A DNA stretch of 64,000 bases from Ipomoea triloba. Its lineage: Eukaryota; Streptophyta; Magnoliopsida; Solanales; Convolvulaceae. The stretch lies in assembly GCF_003576645.1 (NCBI RefSeq), contig NC_044922.1, forward strand, positions 10,433,996 to 10,497,995, read 5' to 3'. How positions within the stretch are numbered: position 1 is the first letter of the stretch; each line of letters opens with the position of its first letter. The notes beneath the pieces are model-generated. The model had not been told where the DNA came from, ran no database searches, and saw only the letters and a program-made list of their open reading frames with translations. Shown one piece after another: positions 1-9,702 of this stretch. The position numbers and the translations under genes are program-made.

Positions 1-2160
1 GTGCATGAGAGAGCGCTAACAGTAGATTGCTTACCCCGAATTTAAATCATGCCTTGAACCCCGGTAATTCTTCCTAGCGTAGGGTTATTTTTATTAATTG
101 GGCCCGGTTCCTTTAAATAGAAATATATTTCCTATTCTAGTTTATTCAATTGTTAAGAAAGCCCAATTCCCTAATTTAATTGTACAAGGGATGCCACTTC
201 GGTCTTTCTCACCCTTTATAATAAATTGAATATTCATTATGGCCCAATCTTTGAAAGATCAAACCTTGTACTAATTGAATTAATTCTTGAATTGGATCTA
301 GTCCATCCCTTATGTAAGCCCATCATACTTTTAGTCACCCTAATATTACATACATAGTATATGTATAGATTTTGAGGATCCATATAAAAGCTCTCTAATA
401 ATAATTGCCCTAGCCTTTTATTTCTCCTACAAGAGATTCACACTATCTTCTTCATTCCTCAAAACCCTAAACACACCATTCTTCATCCCAGCAAGGTTGC
501 AAGCAAGATTACTCTTTTAGGATATATTGTGCTTGGGTAAGTACTAGTCCCTATTTAGATTGCATTTCATCTTATAATTTCCCAGTCTTTCTATAAGCTT
601 CTTATGGTTTTCTTTGGGTTTCTTGGGTCAAGATGACCAAGGTGGTGAAGGAGGTTTCATGGATTGAGCTTAGGATTGGTGGTTGCTTGTGGAACATTAA
701 GCTTCAAGAGGTAATCCTCCATGTTACACTAAAACCTATTTTCACTCTTGAATATATGTATATGATTTGGTGTTGGGGAATCCTGTGAAATATCTTTGGT
801 TTTAGCCTTGATTTGTTATATTGTTGAGCCTATATTCTGGATCTATGGACTTGTGTTCATTATCCTTCAATCTTGATGTGTATGAATATTTGTTGTTATG
901 GATTCCATGTATTATTTGGCCTCTGAAATGTGTAATCTAATGATATTCTGGGTACTGGAATGAGCTATCGAGTATTCTGTTCGAAGTCTGGGTTCGGTGT
1001 ACTAGGGTTGCACTTGCGGTGCATTCCAAGCGGTATAATATGTCCCGCTGGGGTTGTCCGCAGGTGTACTAGTGGTGGAGTGTGGTGGAGAGGGACGCAC
1101 CGTGGAGGTGTCCCGCCCTTTCTCGCGAAAAGGGGTGGTGGACCACGGCGCTCCGCCGGGTCTTTCCGTCAGTGGGAGTGGAGTGGAGTAGCGGTCTGGT
1201 GTGTTCCGCCAGTTAATTTTCCTTCTCTGTTCCAGTGGTTGTTTTGTGGTCTATTTACTCTGTTGTTTCACCTTTGATTCTGGAGTATGTTCTGAATGTA
1301 TTGTTGAGCATGCTACCCTAATTGTTGAGTATTGGTTCATAATCGTTGGTCATATATCTTGGATTAATGATTGAGTATTATTGGTTTATCCTTTGCTTAT
1401 TGTTCTGAGCATGTCCTGTGTTCATGTTCTGAATGTGAGTACTGTTGGTATGAGTATTTCCTTTGGGGATGAACCTGAGTTTGATGTGTTGAGACCTTGA
1501 GTCCTTGTGGGTAATTCTTTGGCTTCTTGAGTCTTGTGTACCCTTTGGAAGGTGGTTATCCGGGATATGCCTTTGCATGTGTTGGTTATTATGAGAAAAG
1601 TCGAATGGGCTTTGTGCCTCTATGGTAATGTGCTTTTATGCCTCTGTGGTCGGGCTTTGTGCCTCTATGGTAATGGGCTTTGTGCCTATGTGGTTGGGCT
1701 TTATGCCTCTATGGTGTGACATTGGTGTGATGGTTTGGTATTATGGTTTGGTGGTTGTGGTTTGGATCTTATCCTATATATCTTGGTTTGGGGTCACTCT
1801 AAGGGAGTGATGTGAGGTTGGTGACTGGTTGGTTTCACTTATGTGATTCAGTCTAGTCTTTGCTTTGGTTGAGTATCTTATTGTGGAACTCTTGTATTGT
1901 GGATTCATTCATTGTTAGTTGATTCAGTTCAGGTATCCTTGGTTTGTGATTCGTTCAGCCTGTTGTTGTTGAGTCATCTGGTTTTTAAACAAAGGACAAG
2001 TTTCGTTGGCGTATATATTCTATATGCATGTGTAAAATCTATTTGCAACCTATGCTATATTACTGTATTTCTCACAAGTGTGAGTGGTGGATTGCTTAGC
2101 ATTTCTAGCTTATGCTTTAAGTTATTGCCTATCTCAGCTTGAAAATTTAGAGGTGTTACA
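1..2160 (+). repeat. 5' LTR of Tekay-like gypsy element T1 (window starts inside it)
   Basis: A long LTR that ends ...GGTGTTACA at 2160 and is followed directly by a tRNA-Met primer site. The left end is near 33 (ACCCCGAATTTAAATC); bases 1-32 resemble another part of the same LTR (compare 4745), so the edge is rearranged. The same sequence recurs in reverse at 48162-49793, 54609-56327 and 57678-59197, which defines the family. It holds a plant-like splice donor (TTGG|GTAAGT, intron side at 537), a GC-rich block at 1020-1210 and a minisatellite of about 21-23 bp around GGGCTTTGTGCCTCTATGG at 1610-1715. It lacks a segment before its 3' end that the 48162 copy keeps. The longest open frames inside (960-1277 and others) are not conserved in frame between copies, so I call no gene here. 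Confidence 0.8.
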
Positions 2161-2162
2161 GT

Positions 2163-2174
2163 TGGTATCAGAGC
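2163..2174 (+). other. Primer binding site, initiator tRNA-Met type
   Basis: TGGTATCAGAGC lies two bases after the LTR end. This is the usual plant retrotransposon primer site complementary to the 3' end of initiator tRNA-Met. It fixes the orientation of T1 as plus and the LTR end at 2160. Confidence 0.85.
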
Positions 2175-2454
2175 CTGTGTTGAGGTCTAAGTAGGAATCC
2201 TAGGGCTTGACAATTTGAGACTCTAGGACTTGATCAGTAGAAATTAAGGTAAGACGTGACTTCTAGGATGTGTGAGAACTAGGACTCGCGGTGAGGATGC
2301 GCTCTAATTACTTGTATCTTATTTGTGCTTGCCTTACTTTGACTATTTGTACTGTCCGTGGCCGTGTGCTTACTTTTGAGTTATGCGAATTGGAAAGGCC
2401 GACCCATAGCACAAGTATCTTCTCCGTAAGCTCGAGTACTCCTTTGTAGCAACC

Positions 2455-3640
2455 ATGGTGCGGCCTAGAAGACGCAAGGAAGTCCCCGACATTCCGTTTA
2501 GTGAGCAGCTGATGTAGAATCTCCAGCAGTTGACGCAGATCACACAGTTCCTGGGTAACGCGATGGTTAACAACAATCAGCGCGGGCAACTGGACATGGT
2601 TTGGAGGGTGGCAGGGAAGCACCCACCCTTCTTTGCGGGTCAGGAAGACCCCATGGTGCTTGAAAACTGGATTCACGCCTTCAACAAAATCCTGGAGGTG
2701 GTGGAGTGCCCGGAGGGGCGACGCGTCGAGATAGCCAGTTTCTATTTGCAGCAAGAGGCAGACCTCTGGTGGGTCCATGAAGACTCAGTGATGAGGCAAG
2801 AGCCCAAGTTCATATGGGAGTCCTTTAAGGGCAAGATGCGTGCTCACTTCTACCTAGTGCATGTGAAGGCGGTTATGCAGGAAGAGTTCTTGCACCTCAA
2901 ACAGGGGTCCGGTTGGTGCAGGAATACCACAAGCGCTTCATGGAGTTAGCCTGTTTGGCCCCTGTGCTAGTTCCGACGGAGGAAAGTAAGACCGAGAAGT
3001 TCGTAGTCGGACTGAACTTGGACACTCGTATGGCACTGGTAGTGTTTAAGTTTCGTACCTTGAGTGAGGCATATAGTAGCGCAACGGACCACTATCGGGT
3101 GTTGTCCATTCGGCGGGGAGTGCAAGATCGGACAAAGAGCCTTGGTGAGGGCGGTGGTGTATCAAATTCCAAAAGGCATACGCCAGTTGGTCCCGGATTT
3201 GCGGGGAACTTCCATAAGGGCAGTGCTAGCGGTGGAGGCACGTCTCAACCCACGATGGGGCAGGGGACTAGAAGTGATGGGGTTAGAGAGCATCATTTTC
3301 GATGCAGGAGGTTCGGGAGAGATCATCTCGGGAGAGATTGCGGTGGGCACTTGGTCGAGTGCTACAGTTGTGGCCAGAGGGGTCATAGGGCATCTGAGTG
3401 CACATCTGGAAAAGGAGGATCGTCCAATCCTATACTGAATGCAACACAAGGAGCGCAGACTTCGACTCAGCCTCCGAAAGAGATTGAAGGTAAGAGCGGG
3501 AGCACACCTGGAGGTAGTCAGAGTGCCTAGGCTGGACCGCAGCGAAGGAGGATCTTTGTGATGGGCCGAACTCAAGCTGAAGCTAATGAGATGGACGGAG
3601 GTAACTCTCGAACTCATTCTCTAGTTGCATTGGCATGTAG
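2455..3640 (+). pseudogene. gag: Broken gag and start of protease, Tekay-like element T1
   Basis: Remnant of the capsid/nucleocapsid gene of a chromovirus. The likely ATG at 2455 begins an MVRPRR-type start, but codon 21 is TAG (2515-2517). The capsid part follows (motifs PPFFAGQEDPMVLENWI and LWW). A one-base loss near 2910 shifts the frame just before VQEYHKRFMELA. Next come a polar linker and two zinc knuckles: the first has lost a cysteine (CRRFGRDHLGRDC), the second (CYSCGQRGHRASEC, about 3360-3402) is intact. A TAG at 3528-3530 precedes RRIFVMGRTQAEA, the usual link into the protease domain, and the frame stops near 3640. Protease active site and all of pol are missing, so this is a dead internal-deletion copy. 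Family assignment rests on the gag motifs, primer site and long LTR. Confidence 0.85.
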
Positions 3641-4227
3641 ATACTTTACTTGGGGTAGTTTTAAATTGTAAATAGTCGGTTGGACCTTTAGCGAACCATA
3701 AGATTAGTTTGGGAATTCGAGTGACATTTAGGTTTTGGGTCTGGAAATTTATCCCTAATCGTGGGACAAAGAACGTTCATACAGCCAAGCTCAAAAGGTA
3801 ACAATAGATGGAAGAACCAACAAGGTGCCAGCGTGGGAGCTCGAACCTAGGACATTGCGAAAAAAGCGAAAAATCAGACCATTTGACCACGTTAGCTTGT
3901 TGGTTTAGGAGCTCAAGATTTGATTTTTGTTCCAACCCGGAGGGTGCGTAGCGGTGCAGAGTGAGCACACGGAACAGGTCCTTCCGCAAGGAGGTTCCAC
4001 GTGGCCTTGCAAAGCGGTGGGGCAGTTCAGGCCCTTCCGCGGAGTGGTTCCGCAAGTGTCTGCGGAGCAAGGTGGCGGTGAGCTGTAGTCCGTGAGGGTG
4101 TTCCGCAAATTTGAGGGCAGTTTCATATTTTCCTTTTTCCACTCAAATTAAAACCCTACCCTTCTTTTCCTGTTGATCTATCGACTTCCATTTTTCCGCC
4201 TCTACTCTCCGTAGCGGCGTGCAGACT
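3641..4227. other. Non-coding remnant between gag and 3' LTR piece
   Basis: No gene is supported. It contains a GC-rich stretch at 3940-4110 with repeated TTCCGC motifs, resembling the GC-rich blocks of the T1-type LTRs (1020-1210, 55940-56110). It probably derives from deleted element sequence or LTR. Confidence 0.5.
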
Positions 4228-4893
4228 TGTCCTCTCCATGGTAATGGGCTTTGTGCCTCTAGGGTAGGGCTTTGTGCCTCTGTGGTAATGGCCTTTGTGC
4301 CTCTGTGGTTTTGCTTTATGCCTCTGTGGTGTGACATTGGTGTGATGGTTTGGTATTATGGTTTGGTGGTTGTGGTTTGGATCTTATCCTATGTATCTTG
4401 GTTTGGGGTCACTCTAAGGGAGTGATGTGAGGTTGGTGACTGGTTGGTTTCACTTATGTTATTCAGTCTAGTCTATGCTTTGGTTGAGTATCTTATTATG
4501 GAACTCTTGTATTGTGGATTCATTTGAGGTGTCCTTGCTTTGTGATTCGTTTAGCCTGTTGTTGTTGAGTCATTTTGTTTTTAAACAAAGGACAAGTTTC
4601 GTTGGCGTATATATTCTATAGCATGTGTAAAAGCTATTTACAACATATGCTATATTACTGTATTTCTCACGAGTGTGAGTGGTAAATTGCTTAGCATTTC
4701 TTTGCTAATATTTCTAAATGTTTTCCAGGTATGGAGTAGATTGAGCCGTGAGAGCGCTAGCAGTAGATCTACTTCGCCTTATGACTTGCTTAGTGTTTTG
4801 TTGGGTTTACTTAGACTTTTCAGGCCTGCATGCCTTAGACTCTAGATATGTATTGACTTATTTAGTTTATGTTTACCCTTGAGGATTGATGAG
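4228..4893 (+). repeat. 3' LTR piece of T1-type element, first part
   Basis: Homologous to 1660-2080 and to the reverse complement of 48300-49000. It includes the GGGCTTTGTGCCTCT minisatellite and the segment around CCGTGAGAGCGCTAGCAGTAG (4748) that is missing from the 5' copy. The sequence stops at a poly-T tract (4894) and resumes at 15316-15471, so one LTR has been split by a large insertion. Confidence 0.75.
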
Positions 4894-5648
4894 TTTTTTT
4901 TTTTTAACAAGAAACCTCAAACTTTCATTGAAACATAAAACTGTCTGTACAGCAAGGTCCAAAAGTGACCATGCAAGTAGAACTATTTACAAGGATATCT
5001 AAAGAGATAAAGGCCTAAAAGGCTATAGCATGTGTACATTCCTCCATCTCAAATCCGAACTCTTCCTCATTCCACCAAACCTCCTCATACATGACATCAA
5101 AAATACAAGTTCCTTGCCCCACACAAGAGGGTGGGACCGGTGCTCCCATACACTATCACATTCCCAACCATCATTAGCGGCACAATCAACCTAGAGGTAC
5201 AGAGCTCTGTATTTTTACCCTCCGGGCGTTAACAATTATACCCCTAAGCGATGGCACACACCACCTACACCCTTATGCTCTCAAACCACTCTCAAATGCA
5301 TGGATCTCCGTGTTTTATCACCGAAAGCTTAATGATTCAAGAGCACAAGCAATGCCTCCCTCACCCATCACCCTTAGCACCCAAACCAGTCAAATACTGT
5401 ACAGAGCTCTGTATTTTATCAGCAAGAACTATAATGGTTCAAATACTAAGCAATGATACCTCCAGTCACACCCCTCTCCCCTCATATTTCAATCATCATT
5501 TTTCTTTTCATTTTCAACAAACACCATCTCCAATATCATTCAAACATAAAACTTGCACAGAAGCACTCCCACCTCACTGTGTATGCAATGCAAGGAACCT
5601 ATACCATATCAACATCCATCAACCATTTTCAATCCACATATCAAGAGT
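4894..5648 (-). repeat. Insert beginning with poly-T, possible retroposed sequence (left part)
   Basis: Starts with a T tract (4894-4908) followed by AACAAGAAACCTCAAACTTTC, which reads as a poly(A)-tailed sequence on the minus strand. It continues beyond TE-A at 15105-15315, because joining 5653 to 15105 restores one unbroken sequence. It may be a LINE 3' end or a processed transcript. No protein family is recognisable: the open frame at 5251-5658 (+) has no motif I know and runs into the TE-A LTR, so I do not call a gene. A perfect 14-bp palindrome TACAGAGCTCTGTA occurs at 5198 and again at 5400. Confidence 0.4.
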
Positions 5649-6003
5649 GAGACTGTAACACCCCGGACCTACCTTCCCGTACATCCGAGGCATTACCGCC
5701 ACACCTAGAGAGAGAGTTCTATCATTCCGCGATAAACCTCACTCTAGGTGCACAGGCTAAAGGAACTATTCTCATCACAATAATCACTCAACAGGTACTT
5801 AACACTTTCATACATAGCAACTGGTGAAGCTTCATTAAGCAAAGTATATAATGTTGCAAAAATACATACATAAGATTGACCCACGGGCCAAAATACCAAC
5901 AAGGTTCCACCTAGACGCAACTGGTCATACCTAGCCATCACCGAGGCTACAAAAAAATATATGTACACCAAAAATTTCCCAAAGACTCCCAAAGATCCAA
6001 CGT

Positions 6004-6441
6004 CTAGTCAAGCCTGCGGTACACGGGGCCAGTGAACTCTCCCCAGACCAGGTGCCACTCCCCCTCATACTAGGTAATATGGTCCAAAAACCGAGAAGTG
6101 GTTATGACCATCGACCACTCCTCCCAAACATCCCGAGGGCTAGGGTCCCAAGGGTAGGGGTAGTGCACAATGAACTCCAGGGGATCGCTACCATCTAACG
6201 GCTCTATGGGGTAAAAGCCATAAGCAGCCTGGACCTCGTCCATAACCGGGCAAGAGACAAAAGGAGCCGACGGAGCCATAGGAGTATCTGGGTTGGTGGG
6301 AGCCTCGGGAGCATAACCAGGTGCGTATGGGTCTTCTCCCTCCATCATCTGTATGTAATCATCATAATCCATGCCCTGACACACATACTCCGGTGAACTT
6401 TCGGAGTTCACCGGGCTGCAAGAACTGACACTAGACGGCAT
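6004..6441 (-). pseudogene. LTR-embedded small protein, copy A (one nonsense codon)
   Basis: A frame of 146 codons inside LTR-A, starting at the ATG at 6441-6439, which follows an acceptor-like TTATCAG. The N-terminal half is rich in Ser, Pro and acidic residues, with DYDDYIQMMEGEDPYAPGY. The C-terminal half of about 75 residues is the conserved part: YGFYPIEPLDGSDPLEF, then YPYPWDPSPRD, EEWSMV, FLDHIT, and after a stop EGEWHLVWG and TGPVYRRLD. The stop (TAG at 6072-6070) sits where copies B and C have Trp, a single TGG to TAG change. No signal peptide, membrane segment or known catalytic motif is visible. I do not recognise the family. Codon-level comparison with copy B shows mostly synonymous change, so the ancestor was probably a real protein. 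It lies in the LTR, not in gag-pol. Confidence 0.6.
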
Positions 6442-7843
6442 CTGATAAGAACACAGTGAAGTGTAGTTAGCACAACGGCTAAGTAAGGATATCCATGGGT
6501 TATTCAAACTAAATAAAGGTTTTGTAAAAATTGTTACATAGAAACCCTATACCTTACTCATCTGCAAGATTCTACCTGCAACAGTCATAAATAGCAACTT
6601 GCATAGATTATGAGCACAATTCCATAACGTCTCATAACATTTTCCCTCTTGACAGGGTCATTTGATATTCATTTACATACTCAACAATATATTGCTAAAC
6701 AATTAAACATACTAGTAAGTAGTATAAAACATAAGTCACATATCTTGCTTGTGATCACTTTAGTAGAAACCTTTCCCTCATAATGAGATGCTCATCACTT
6801 TTCACCTCTCAAAGAGAGAGATCACCCACAACCTTTGGGTACTTAAAAATTGTTACATCTCTCTTTCCCGTAGCTACGGAGTAACTACATTCGTATTTCG
6901 AAATTCCACTTAGTCCTAGATAGAAAGTGTGAGGCCTTTGGAGTTCTTTCTCCACTTTTGACCACTTGGATCGTTGAACTCGGGTTCAGTGGTCATCGCC
7001 CGGTCTAATACTGATCCCCTGGACTTATAGGAGCGTTGGAATGATTCCTAGCTAGCCTCACTAGGTTCATAAGAACGACACCTACCCGAACATAGAGTGA
7101 CTATACTTAAGTGTGCACACCCCCGTAGGAGTACCTTTTCCTTCCGGGTGATATAGTACTCGGCGAATAGACTTCGCCCAAAGTATGATTGATCATACAC
7201 ATAATTACCATGCGGAATAGGCACTTTAAGCTCATCTTTATTCCGTGGTTAACAAGATCCTTCACCACTTTTACTAGAACTAAGGTTTGAAAACATTTTT
7301 CTACTCTTTCTCTTTTCTTGCATTGAAAATATTTTGGACATAATTGGGTCAATCCCAATACTCGGAAATTAATTCTCCTTTTCACCCAATTCAAAAATTA
7401 TCCTTTTCTTTCTCAAGACATTTGGACGATCCACTAACATCCTTTCACAAAGTAATTCAAGTGTAACTACTCTACACTTTCAACTCCACATTTATCACAT
7501 AAGTCTCAATGCATATAACATATACATTTCCCAATTTCAACATATGCATAACACATAACATATATTTATTCTTTACAAACACATACTACCACTTCCTCAT
7601 ACTATTTATAAGTTCACCCATGTGTAACACAATCTTCATAGAACATATACCTAACTACATAGTATTACTCTTCTTACTAACAACATATATAATTATGGTT
7701 TATACATACCATATACTATACCCAAAAGGTGACATTTTATTAATACATACATACCCATATAGGTACATATATATTTGATTTTCATGTACATATAGATAAT
7801 ACACCTATATAAATTATACATATATATATACTATACCACACGT

Positions 7844-7874
<31 letters not shown>

Positions 7875-8377
7875 GCCTAATTCAAGTACATGCCTAATTC
7901 ACATATAATATCTATATATTTATATATACTATACCACACATACATACACATAATAGGTACATACTACATAATAGTATCTATATATATACTATACTACATT
8001 TACCCATAAATGTGTACATAATATTTATAATTATATATATACTTTGCACTACACGTACTTACATACTACATGTATTTACATAATACTTATAATTATATAT
8101 ATATACTACACGTATGTACATATTATATAAATCTAGGTACATAATAGTTATAATATATATATATACATCACACGTACATGCATTCTATACATATATATAT
8201 GAACACAATGCATATTAATATGTATATATATCTTGTACCATACGTACATATACTCAAATGTGTACACAATTTATATATATATACATTCATCATGTACCCC
8301 AAAATTCCACCTAGAGCCCATTATATTTCAACCAACTATCAATTATCTAGTTTCAAACAACCTCAACCAATTAAAGG

Positions 8378-8392
8378 GATTCCTTACCTCAA
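8378..8392 (-). promoter_or_regulatory. Conserved splice-donor-like site in LTR-A
   Basis: On the minus strand this reads GAG|GTAAGGAATCCC. The same AAG/GAG|GTAAGGAAT(T/C)CC occurs at 20171 in LTR-B and five times at 27010-27200 in LTR-C, always upstream of the small LTR reading frame. An intron is inferred from the consensus only; no transcript data are available. Confidence 0.4.
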
Positions 8393-8896
8393 CCGGGTTT
8401 CAAATTTTGTAGGAGATCTTTGTGGATGATTTTCCCCCAATTCACCTTAAAACCCTAGAATTCCATCAACCACATAACACATGATTTTAAGAAATCTTAA
8501 CTTAGATTCATGTTCTAGGATGAAAAATAAAGCTATCTACCGAATAAAATTGGAGTTTTACCGAATAACTTGAGAGTTGTGAAGAAGTTGCTAGCTATGG
8601 AGTCTTGAAGCTTGATGAAGATGATGAAGATCCCACTCTCTCTCCCTCTCTCTTTTTTTTCGGCCAACACAAGCAAAATGGGAAAAAAATTGGCTTAAAT
8701 ATCTACCCACTTGGTTGACTAGTCCACTCTTGGGGATAAGATCCAAAATAAAATGGAATAAAATAATCTAAAATATCTTAGCTTAGACTGATTGGGATTA
8801 AATCAGATAAATTCTTGGTAGAAACTAATTCAATTCAAATAATTCTCGAACCCAAAAATTTATTCCAGTCTAGAACTCAAAATTGGGCTAGGTTCG

Positions 8897-8922
8897 GTAC
8901 ACCGCGAAATTTCGCGATGTAC
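8897..8922. promoter_or_regulatory. Conserved palindrome in LTR 5' region
   Basis: GTACACCGCGAAATTTCGCG plus ATGTAC forms a 26-bp inverted repeat with one mismatched pair and a perfect 14-bp core CGCGAAATTTCGCG. Copies are at 14792-14817 and 16542-16567, and LTR-C has a close version at 27719-27745. It lies about 280-320 bp from the start of the LTR, the usual place of U3 control elements. Protein binding is an inference. Confidence 0.45.
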
Positions 8923-9204
8923 GATCACAAATAAATTTTGGTTGCTATGGGCTAATCTAATTAAATAGGAAATTCAAGAATAATAGTATGATGCCTAAAA
9001 ATCCATTTCCTAGGACAAACGGGTCCGAATACTAGTTCCTAAAATTTTTACGGTTCGTGACCGGGACGTACGATCGCAGCTTATTACTAACTGTCCTTAC
9101 TTATAATAATTCTTTTGAGGCATCGGGAGATCATCTCATGAATGTTATAGCCTAAAGAAATGTTTTTCGAACCTTAATTTTACTCGAATAGGTGAGGGGT
9201 TACA

Positions 9205-9220
9205 GTCTACCCTCCTTAAG
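9205..9220 (-). other. Polypurine tract of TE-A
   Basis: Immediately before the 3' LTR, the minus strand reads CTTAAGGAGGGTAGAC, a purine-rich tract of the kind used to prime plus-strand DNA synthesis. Its position next to LTR base 9204 supports the LTR boundary. Confidence 0.6.
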
Positions 9221-9346
9221 AAAAGTTTCGTCCCCGAAACTTACTTTCTCAGTAGACCGCTACCTACTTTCATGCACACATATGACAATTAGCACATTGA
9301 ACATTGCACATCAAGTATCTTAGACACATAATAAGTAGATTGACTC

Positions 9347-9702
9347 TTACTTACTTGAGTTAAACAACTCTGGATATTGTTCCATCATCGCGTCTTCCAA
9401 TTCCCAGGTAGCTTCTTCTGGGCTATGGTTTGACCATTGAACTTTGACCATCCTAATCGACTTTCTCCTCGTGTCTCGGGTTTTAGAATCCAAGATTTGA
9501 ATTGGCCTTTCTTCATACGTCAATGAGTCATCCATTATCAGTCCCTCCGGCTCCAGTACATGAGACACATCAGGTACATATCGTTTCAATTGAGAAATAT
9601 GAAACACATTATGTACTCTGTCCAGTTCGATTGGTAAAGCCAACCGGTATGCCAGATTTCCCACTCTTTCTAAAATTTCGTAGGGTCCTATAAATCGAGG
9701 GC
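9347..9702 (-). CDS. pol: C-terminal end of TE-A polyprotein: integrase GPY end and chromodomain
   Basis: Continues the polyprotein after a one-base loss near 9747. Upstream of the visible start near 9664 the frame already encodes a GPYEIL-type integrase tail. Then come AYRLALPIELDRVHNVFHIS and KRYVPDVSHVLEPE, followed by a chromodomain-like end (RKSIRMVKVQWSN, EEATWELEDAM, YPELF). Chromodomains at the integrase end define chromoviruses and are thought to guide insertion towards marked chromatin. The EEATWE form fits the Tekay lineage. The frame ends at 9347, shortly before the polypurine tract. Whether the frameshift is real or a read error cannot be told here, as it is the only lesion in this part. 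Confidence 0.85.

Larger units (their letters stand above)
5654..9204 (-). repeat. 3' LTR of TE-A (LTR-A, 3.55 kb)
   Basis: Unusually long LTR. On the minus strand it starts TGTAACCCCTCACC at 9204 and ends GGGGTGTTACA at 5654. From its 5' side it contains a 26-bp near-perfect palindrome at 8897-8922, a donor-like site GAG|GTAAGG with the intron starting at 8387, a TA-rich tract (7750-8300) with many short (TA)n runs, and a small reading frame at 6004-6441. The bases 14236-15099 match its 5' part with few differences, supporting recent insertion. LTR-B and LTR-C share the same order of parts at lower identity. Confidence 0.85.

Noticed and set aside
960..1277. 105-codon frame in the T1 LTR (and its counterparts at 49379-49648 and 55823-56186)
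   Set aside because: The same LTR region is open in different frames in different copies, with indels that break each reading. No third-position pattern was seen, so it looks like open GC-rich DNA and not a gene.
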